Shown here: positions 1 through 4,697 of the stretch, in pieces | Numbering within the stretch: position 1 is the stretch's first letter | Layout of the letters: each line of letters begins with the position of its first letter | DNA from: an uncultured Bacteroides sp. | GTDB lineage: Bacteria > Bacteroidota > Bacteroidia > Bacteroidales > Bacteroidaceae | Length of the DNA: 7,882 nt | Assembly (NCBI RefSeq): GCF_910585845.1 | Contig: NZ_CAJUHF010000072.1 | Coordinates: forward strand, 4,042-11,923 | Direction of reading: 5' to 3' | Position numbers and translations under genes: made by a program | Notes under the pieces: model-generated | What the model saw: only the letters and a program-made list of their open reading frames with translations | Told to the model about the DNA's origin: nothing | The model's database searches: none

Positions 1-1057
1 ATTCCAAACCTACCACCTGAGAGATACGTGCCGAGTCGGGCACGGCAGATACACCGGCATTACCGATTAGCGGATTGATCTTATTGTCCTTCTTCAAGAA
101 GAGATTGAAGATTTTGACAAAGAGCACACCCGAAGTCGTAGCAATGACGAACGACAAGGCACCCAACGCAAAGATCAAGATAGAATCCAAAGTCAGGAAC
201 TCGGATGCCTGTGTGGATGCACCTACCGTAAGACCAAGCAGAATCGTGATGGTGTCAATCAGCGGACCACGTGCTGTCTCTGCCAAGCGGCGGGTTACGC
301 CACTTTCCTTCAGCAGGTTTCCGAAGAACAGCATACCCAACAGAGGCAGACCGGACGGAACGAGGAAGCAAGTAAGCAGCAGACCGATGATTGGGAAGAT
401 GACCTTCTCGGTGTGGGAAACCACGCGTGGCGGTTTCATGCGGATCAACCGTTCGTGCTTGGTGGTGAGCAGACGCATGATAGGAGGCTGGATCACCGGT
501 ACCAGTGCCATGTATGAGTAGGCCGATACCGCAATAGCTCCCATCAAGTTAGGTGCCAACTTGGATGAAAGGAAGATGGCCGTCGGACCGTCGGCTCCAC
601 CGATGATACCGATTGCACCTGCCTGCATGGGGTCGAAACCGAACGCCAAGGCAATCATATAAGCACCGAAGATACCGAACTGGGCGGCAGCACCGATCAG
701 CATCAGCTTAGGATTGGAAATCAGTGCCGAGAAGTCGGTCATGGCACCAATGCCCAAGAAGATGAGCGGCGGATACCAGCCGGAGGTTACTCCCTGATAT
801 AAGATGTTGAGCACGGAACCCTCTTCGTAGATGCCGACCTTCAATCCGGCTTCCATGTTGAAGGGGATGTTACCGATCAGCATACCGAAACCGATAGGAA
901 TCAGCAGCATCGGTTCAAATTCCTTGGCTACTGCCAAGTATATGAACACCAAGCCCACCAGAATCATGACGAGATGTCCGCCTGTAGCATTGGCAAACCC
1001 CGTATAAGTCCAGAAGTCGGCAAGGTTGTTTCCTAAAAATGTGATAAATTCTCCCAT
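1..1057 (-). CDS. oadB: Na+-translocating methylmalonyl-CoA/oxaloacetate decarboxylase beta subunit, 3' end cut by window edge
   Basis: This is the integral membrane subunit that decarboxylates carboxybiotin and couples the step to Na+ export across the inner membrane. I read 352 codons without a stop from ATG at 1057-1055 to the left edge; family members run to roughly 400-430 residues, so a modest C-terminal part is missing. The frame is rich in hydrophobic segments. It contains GGADGPTAIFLSSK (residues 153-166) and, near the edge, NPLIGNAGVSAVPDSAR (328-344). By family knowledge of Klebsiella OadB, the residues equivalent to Asp203, Tyr229, Asn373, Gly377, Ser382 and Arg389 are needed for Na+ and proton transfer. 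D156, Y182, N328, G332, S337 and R344 occupy matching positions with nearly identical spacing. The start lies one base after the biotin-carrier stop (TAA-T-ATG) with no clear Shine-Dalgarno, which suggests translational coupling. Assignment is firm; substrate follows from the neighbours. Confidence 0.96.
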   Translation of the reverse strand, partial: MGEFITFLGNNLADFWTYTGFANATGGHLVMILVGLVFIYLAVAKEFEPMLLIPIGFGMLIGNIPFNMEAGLKVGIYEEGSVLNILYQGVTSGWYPPLIFLGIGAMTDFSALISNPKLMLIGAAAQFGIFGAYMIALAFGFDPMQAGAIGIIGGADGPTAIFLSSKLAPNLMGAIAVSAYSYMALVPVIQPPIMRLLTTKHERLIRMKPPRVVSHTEKVIFPIIGLLLTCFLVPSGLPLLGMLFFGNLLKESGVTRRLAETARGPLIDTITILLGLTVGASTQASEFLTLDSILIFALGALSFVIATTSGVLFVKIFNLFLKKDNKINPLIGNAGVSAVPDSARISQVVGLE

Positions 1058-1058
1058 A

Positions 1059-1484
1059 TTATTCGATAATTACGAGGTCAGTACCTTCGAGAACGGATTC
1101 TCCTTTACTTACGTTGATTGCGGTTACTTTACCGTCCTTGTCGGCATTGATGTTGTTCTCCATCTTCATGGCTTCGAGGATAACGACAGTTTGTCCTTTC
1201 TGTACGGTGTCGCCTACGTTGACTTTCACGTCGAGTATGACACCCGGTAGCGGCGACTTCACACCAGACTTGCCACTGGGGGCAGCCGCAGGTCTTGCCA
1301 CAGGAGCCGGAGCAGGAGCGGGAGCTACGGGGCGTACCACAGGCTTCACTGCCACTTTAGGCGCTTTTTCCATTTCTACCTTATAAGGGGTACCGTTCAC
1401 TTCAACGTGAGCGATGTTGTCATCGATGTCTCCAATGGTAACCTTGTACACGTTACCGTTGATTTTGTATTTATACTCTTTCAT
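1059..1484 (-). CDS. Biotin carboxyl carrier protein of methylmalonyl-CoA decarboxylase (biotin/lipoyl attachment domain)
   Basis: This 141-residue protein is the mobile carboxyl carrier. Its biotin accepts CO2 from methylmalonyl-CoA at the alpha subunit and delivers it to the beta subunit. The C-terminal half (about 74-141) is a biotinyl domain with the EAMKM motif at 104-108; Lys107 is the predicted biotinylated lysine, followed by the typical ENNINADKDGKV turn. Residues 41-73 form a proline/alanine-rich flexible linker (PAPAPAPVARPAAAP), as in OadA and MmdC swinging arms. The N-terminal 36 residues form a small beta-rich segment. It is a stand-alone carrier: no carboxyltransferase or biotin carboxylase domain is attached. 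It lies 21 bp after the OadG-type gene and one base before oadB, clearly in the same transcript. It corresponds to the gamma (MmdC-like) subunit of the Veillonella enzyme. A biotin ligase (BirA) elsewhere in the genome must modify it. Confidence 0.96.
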   Translation of the reverse strand: MKEYKYKINGNVYKVTIGDIDDNIAHVEVNGTPYKVEMEKAPKVAVKPVVRPVAPAPAPAPVARPAAAPSGKSGVKSPLPGVILDVKVNVGDTVQKGQTVVILEAMKMENNINADKDGKVTAINVSKGESVLEGTDLVIIE

Positions 1485-1505
1485 GTTTTATCTATTTATA
1501 AGTGG

Positions 1506-2438
1506 TTACTTTTTGTGAGGATTTTCACGCAACGTGTAGATCTTTGAACTCCAAGGTGAATAACTGCGTTTTACGCGGGTGATGGTCAGGACGGTATCCT
1601 CCACATCGTGTACGTCGCTCTGCATCTCATGCATAGCCATAGCGATGGCGGCGAATACTTCGCCCGGTGCTTCGCCCAGTTTTTTCTCTTTGGCTTCCTG
1701 CTTGTCGGTGATTCCTTTTGCCTTCATGGCATTACGCTTGCTGAGGTTTACGGATACTTTGCCGACGATCTTGAAAGAGATGAAAAGCAAAAGCAAACCG
1801 GAGAACACAACGCTCATTGCCGAAATAGCCATACCAATACCGGCACTGTCGTGCTCTGCAAATTTTTCCATCTTGGCATTGCTGTCGATAGTCTTGTTGT
1901 TGGTGCTCGGTGTCACGTATTTCTCGTTGCTTCCGTCTTTGACTTCCCATTCGGCGGCTGCATCGCTCACGCGTGCATACGACTGGTTGGCCTTCAGGAT
2001 ACCGGCAGGAATCGTCACTTCGTCGATTAGCTTACGGCCGGAGTCGAACAGACCGATCCAGTTCTCTTTCTCAGGATCCAGCTTGAAGTTGGTGTGGAAA
2101 GTTCCGCGTTTCGGCTCTCCGTCCGCCCAGAACAGGGCGTGTTGGCGAGGTTTCACCAAAGTCAGTACGTCACCCTTGGGGATGAAGTATCTGATTGTGT
2201 CGCTACCCGGCTGTGCAACCATCAGCAGGTGTGCGGAGAGGTCGGCACTACCATACGATTTGTTGAATATTTCAATCCATGCGCTGTGCTGGCCGTAGTC
2301 GTCTTGGAAGTTGCTTTCATTGACCATCAGCACTTCGTTCAACAACAGCTTATTGTTGCTTTTCTTCTCTCCACAAGAAGAACATACGCCCAATACCAGC
2401 AGCAAAGTAAAGAATATTCCGATATTTCTTTTATTCAT
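1506..2438 (-). CDS. Lamin-tail domain/OadG fusion: small membrane subunit of Na+-pumping decarboxylase
   Basis: This 310-residue protein combines two unrelated parts. Residues 1-22 look like an export signal (KRN, then FFTLLLVLGVCSSC), with Cys19 or Cys22 as possible lipidation sites. Residues about 30-160 resemble a lamin-tail (LTD) beta-sandwich: LLLNEVLMVNESN, then WIEIFNKS, then LKANQSYARVSDA. Residues about 200-224 form one transmembrane helix (GIGMAISAMSVVFSGLLLLF), followed by a Lys/Arg-rich stretch that predicts a cytoplasmic C-terminus. The tail (258-310) has an EVFAAIAMAMHEM helix and TITRVKRSYSPWSS, as in OadG/MmdD small subunits that hold the complex together. Ordinary OadG proteins are about 80-100 residues, so about 200 residues here are an extra periplasmic module. 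It lies between the alpha and biotin-carrier genes, as expected for the gamma/delta subunit. The OadG role is inferred from topology, tail and context; the function of the lamin-tail part is unknown. Confidence 0.88.
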   Translation of the reverse strand: MNKRNIGIFFTLLLVLGVCSSCGEKKSNNKLLLNEVLMVNESNFQDDYGQHSAWIEIFNKSYGSADLSAHLLMVAQPGSDTIRYFIPKGDVLTLVKPRQHALFWADGEPKRGTFHTNFKLDPEKENWIGLFDSGRKLIDEVTIPAGILKANQSYARVSDAAAEWEVKDGSNEKYVTPSTNNKTIDSNAKMEKFAEHDSAGIGMAISAMSVVFSGLLLLFISFKIVGKVSVNLSKRNAMKAKGITDKQEAKEKKLGEAPGEVFAAIAMAMHEMQSDVHDVEDTVLTITRVKRSYSPWSSKIYTLRENPHKK

Positions 2439-2454
2439 ATAACTTGGTTTTTAG

Positions 2455-2525
2455 AGTGGGCAAGGAGACAAGTCCGACAGGGAACGGAATTCTCCTGCGC
2501 CTTTTGTCTGACTGCCTTGCCTACT
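2455..2525 (-). promoter_or_regulatory. Long imperfect hairpin filling the gap between alpha-subunit and OadG-type genes
   Basis: Read on the transcribed (minus) strand, AGTAGGCAAGG (2525-2515) pairs with CCTTGCCCACT (2465-2455), with one A-C mismatch. After a 5-base bulge, AGACAA (2509-2504) pairs with TTGTCT (2471-2466). CAGG (2497-2494) pairs with CCTG (2481-2478) across a 6/6 internal loop and around a 12-base apical loop. The structure covers most of the 92-base gap. No U-run follows, so it is not a standard intrinsic terminator. A role in mRNA processing, stability or adjusting subunit ratios is inference. Confidence 0.5.
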
Positions 2526-2530
2526 GAGTT

Positions 2531-4084
2531 TTACAAAGGAATATTACCGTGTTTCTTGGCCGGATTGGTCAGTTTCTTAGTTTGCAACTGCTGCAAGGCA
2601 CGAATGATGCGGAAACGCGTGTTGCGCGGTTCAATGACATCATCGATATAGCCATACTTGGCTGCATTGTAAGGATTGGCGAACAACTTGGTATATTCTG
2701 CTTCTTTCTCGGCGAGGAACTGGGCAGGATTTTCGTGTTCTTTGGCCTCGCGGGCATACAATACCTCAACGGCGCCGGCACCACCCATAACAGCGATCTC
2801 AGCCGTAGGCCATGCGTAGTTCATGTCGCCGCGCAACTGCTTACAACTCATCACGATGTGCGAACCACCATAGGACTTACGCAACGTAACCGTCACTTTG
2901 GGCACAGTGGCTTCGCCGTAGGCATACAGCAACTTGGCTCCGTGCAGGATTACGCCATTGTATTCTTGTCCCGTGCCTGGCAGGAATCCCGGAACGTCTA
3001 CCAACGAAACGATAGGAATATTGAAAGCATCGCAGAAGCGGACAAAGCGTGCGCCTTTGCGGGATGCATTGCTGTCGAGCACACCTGCCAAGTATTTCGG
3101 CTGGTTGGCAACGATACCTACCGACTGGCCGTTGAAACGTGCAAAGCCGATGATGATATTCTTTGCGTAATCTCTCTGAATCTCAAGGAACTCACCATTG
3201 TCTACGATGGCACTGATAACTTCGTACATATCGTAGGGTTTGTTCGGACTGTCGGGGATGATTTCGTTCAGTGAGTCTTCCAAGCGGTCGATCGGGTCGG
3301 TGCAGTCCACGTAAGGCGGTTCCTCCAGATTGTTCTGCGGGATGTAGCCCAACAGTTTGCGAAGCAGTGCCAAGCCTTCTTCTTCCGTTTTGGCAGTGAA
3401 GTGGGTGACACCCGACTTAGTGGAGTGTACGCTTGCTCCACCCAGATTCTCTTGAGTAACATCTTCACCCGTTACGGTTTTAACCACTTTCGGACCGGTC
3501 AGGAACATATAAGAAGTACCTTCCATCATCAGCGTGAAGTCGGTCAGTGCGGGAGAATAAACGGCACCGCCTGCGCAAGGACCGAAGATACCGGAGATCT
3601 GCGGGATGACACCTGATGCAAGAATGTTGCGTTGGAAGATTTCGGCATAGCCCGCCAGTGCGTTGATACCCTCTTGAATACGCGCACCACCTGAGTCGTT
3701 AAGTCCGATGCAGGGAGCACCCATCTTCATGGCTTGATCCATGATCTTGCAGATCTTCAGGGACATGGTTTCGGACAGCGAGCCGGCAGAAACCGTGAAG
3801 TCTTGTGCGAAGATGTACACCAGACGACCGTCGATGGTACCGCAACCAGTCACTACACCATCACCGGCATAGTGTTTCTTCTCCATGCCGAAGTTAGTGC
3901 ATCTGTGTTCTACGAACATGTCCATTTCTTCGAAGCTACCTTCGTCAAGAAGCATGGCTATACGTTCGCGAGCTGTATATTTACCTTTATCATGCTGTTT
4001 GGCAATCGCTTTTTCGCCACCACCTAGGCGTGCAGCCGCGCGGCGGTCGATAAGCTCTTTAATCTTTTCAAGTTGATTACTCAT
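2531..4084 (-). CDS. mmdA: Methylmalonyl-CoA decarboxylase alpha (carboxyltransferase) subunit
   Basis: This 517-residue cytoplasmic enzyme transfers the carboxyl group of (S)-methylmalonyl-CoA to biotin on the carrier protein, releasing propionyl-CoA. It is a two-lobed crotonase-fold carboxyltransferase. The N-lobe has SGGARIQEG (131-139) and GPCAGGAVYSPAL (168-180), which form the acyl-CoA oxyanion hole. The C-lobe has DVPGFLPGTGQEYNG (363-377) and RKSYGGSHIVM (402-412), which form the biotin-side site. The protein ends in KKHGNIPL, as many family members do, and the length is standard. Propionyl-CoA carboxylase beta subunits share this fold, so sequence alone does not separate the two. The adjacent oadB, OadG-type and biotin-carrier genes and the lack of a biotin carboxylase favour the decarboxylase. 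The ATG at 4084 follows an AT-rich, Shine-Dalgarno-poor leader 63 bp downstream of the epimerase stop. Confidence 0.95.
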   Translation of the reverse strand: MSNQLEKIKELIDRRAAARLGGGEKAIAKQHDKGKYTARERIAMLLDEGSFEEMDMFVEHRCTNFGMEKKHYAGDGVVTGCGTIDGRLVYIFAQDFTVSAGSLSETMSLKICKIMDQAMKMGAPCIGLNDSGGARIQEGINALAGYAEIFQRNILASGVIPQISGIFGPCAGGAVYSPALTDFTLMMEGTSYMFLTGPKVVKTVTGEDVTQENLGGASVHSTKSGVTHFTAKTEEEGLALLRKLLGYIPQNNLEEPPYVDCTDPIDRLEDSLNEIIPDSPNKPYDMYEVISAIVDNGEFLEIQRDYAKNIIIGFARFNGQSVGIVANQPKYLAGVLDSNASRKGARFVRFCDAFNIPIVSLVDVPGFLPGTGQEYNGVILHGAKLLYAYGEATVPKVTVTLRKSYGGSHIVMSCKQLRGDMNYAWPTAEIAVMGGAGAVEVLYAREAKEHENPAQFLAEKEAEYTKLFANPYNAAKYGYIDDVIEPRNTRFRIIRALQQLQTKKLTNPAKKHGNIPL

Positions 4085-4094
4085 CTTACTTAAA

Positions 4095-4146
4095 TTTATG
4101 ATTAATAATGTATGATTTATGATCGAGTGAATGAGATGGTTTATGA
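4095..4146. repeat. Three TTTATGA copies in the epimerase-mmdA spacer
   Basis: On the plus strand TTTATGA occurs at 4095-4101, 4116-4122 and 4140-4146, with periods of 21 and 24 bases, inside the very AT-rich 63-base gap between the epimerase and mmdA genes. The spacing is close to two helical turns. In such an AT-rich stretch, chance or an old slippage duplication is as likely as a binding site. Confidence 0.4.
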
Positions 4147-4147
4147 C

Positions 4148-4555
4148 TTAGGGTTTTTCGCAAAGTTCAGTCAGTACCCCCAGTGTCGATTTCGGATGCA
4201 AAAAAGCGATGTTCAGGCCTTCTGCACCTTTGCGTGGAGCTTTGTCTATCAAGCGGACACCTGCGTTTTCTACTTCAGCCAATGCGTTTGCCACACCGTC
4301 TTCGATGGCGAATGCTACGTGATGTACACCTACGCCTTTGTTTTCGATGAACTTGGCAATGGTGCTTTCAGGAGAAGTCGGTTCGAGAAGTTCGATTTTA
4401 GTGTCGCCCACTTTCAGGAAAGCGGTCCTTACTTTTTGGTCTTCCACTGTCTCAATGTTGTAGCATTTCAGACCCAATACGTTCTCGTAATACGGCAGGG
4501 CTTCTTCGATGCTCTTTACAGCAATACCCAGATGCTCAATGTGTGAAATCTTCAT
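4148..4555 (-). CDS. mce: Methylmalonyl-CoA epimerase (VOC/glyoxalase-like fold)
   Basis: This 135-residue metal-dependent enzyme interconverts (R)- and (S)-methylmalonyl-CoA. It links methylmalonyl-CoA mutase, which makes the R form from succinyl-CoA, to the S-specific decarboxylase encoded just downstream. The protein has the two-module beta-alpha-beta-beta-beta pattern of the vicinal oxygen chelate superfamily. Likely metal ligands visible are His8 in IEHLGIAV, a residue of KIELLEP (53-59), a histidine of GVHHVAF (76-82) and Glu130 in VLTELCEKP. Length and ends match the family. It is the first gene of the cluster. The start ATG at 4555 is preceded by an A-rich leader (TTAAAAACATATAGTT) rather than a strong Shine-Dalgarno, as is common in Bacteroides. 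Other VOC proteins of this size are possible in principle, but the neighbourhood makes the epimerase call secure. Confidence 0.96.
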   Translation of the reverse strand: MKISHIEHLGIAVKSIEEALPYYENVLGLKCYNIETVEDQKVRTAFLKVGDTKIELLEPTSPESTIAKFIENKGVGVHHVAFAIEDGVANALAEVENAGVRLIDKAPRKGAEGLNIAFLHPKSTLGVLTELCEKP

Positions 4556-4697
4556 AACTATATGTTTTTAAGTTAGTATGATGTCTTAACCGAAGACATA
4601 AAACAGTACAAAGAAAGAAAATTCTTCCTTAATAAAGAAATATTTCGTCAATTAATTGTTTCCGAGTCGAACATTGGACGTTTTTTCCGGCTTATTC
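4556..4697 (-). promoter_or_regulatory. AT-rich intergenic leader of the decarboxylase operon (probable promoter region)
   Basis: This 142-bp gap separates the receptor stop from the epimerase start and is the only place a promoter for the five-gene cluster could lie within the window, unless the cluster is read through from the receptor gene. It is strongly AT-rich. I found no convincing pair of Bacteroides -33 (TTTG) and -7 (TAnnTTTG) elements at proper spacing, and no clear intrinsic terminator after the receptor gene. A perfect palindrome CAATTAATTG lies at 4649-4658 and a hairpin at 4581-4599. Confidence 0.4.
4581..4599 (-). promoter_or_regulatory. Perfect 7-bp inverted repeat upstream of epimerase gene
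   Basis: ATGTCTT (4581-4587) and AAGACAT (4593-4599) are perfect reverse complements around a 5-base centre, 25 bases upstream of the epimerase ATG. It could be a protein-binding palindrome near the transcription start or a hairpin in the 5' leader of the operon. The role is unproven. Confidence 0.4.

Noticed and set aside
75..521. Plus-strand 148-residue open frame opposite oadB
   Set aside because: Antisense shadow; the minus-strand frame carries the conserved OadB residues throughout.
1299..1365. Repetitive GC-rich tract as a possible slippage or phase-variation repeat
   Set aside because: It encodes the Pro/Ala linker of the biotin carrier with varied codons and no perfect repeat unit; a normal feature of swinging-arm proteins.
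1579..2298. Plus-strand 239-residue open frame opposite the OadG-fusion gene
   Set aside because: It is antisense to a gene with clear domains, has no recognisable motif or start signal, and is explained by codon bias of the minus-strand gene.
2549..3274. Plus-strand 241-residue open frame opposite mmdA
   Set aside because: Antisense shadow of a highly conserved carboxyltransferase; no family features.
2531..4084. Propionyl-CoA carboxylase beta subunit
   Set aside because: Same fold, but the adjacent OadB-type and OadG-type membrane subunits and the lack of biotin carboxylase indicate a decarboxylase pump.
4649..4658. CAATTAATTG palindrome as an operator
   Set aside because: A 10-base AT-only-core palindrome is expected by chance in this AT-rich gap; no second copy or extended symmetry was seen.
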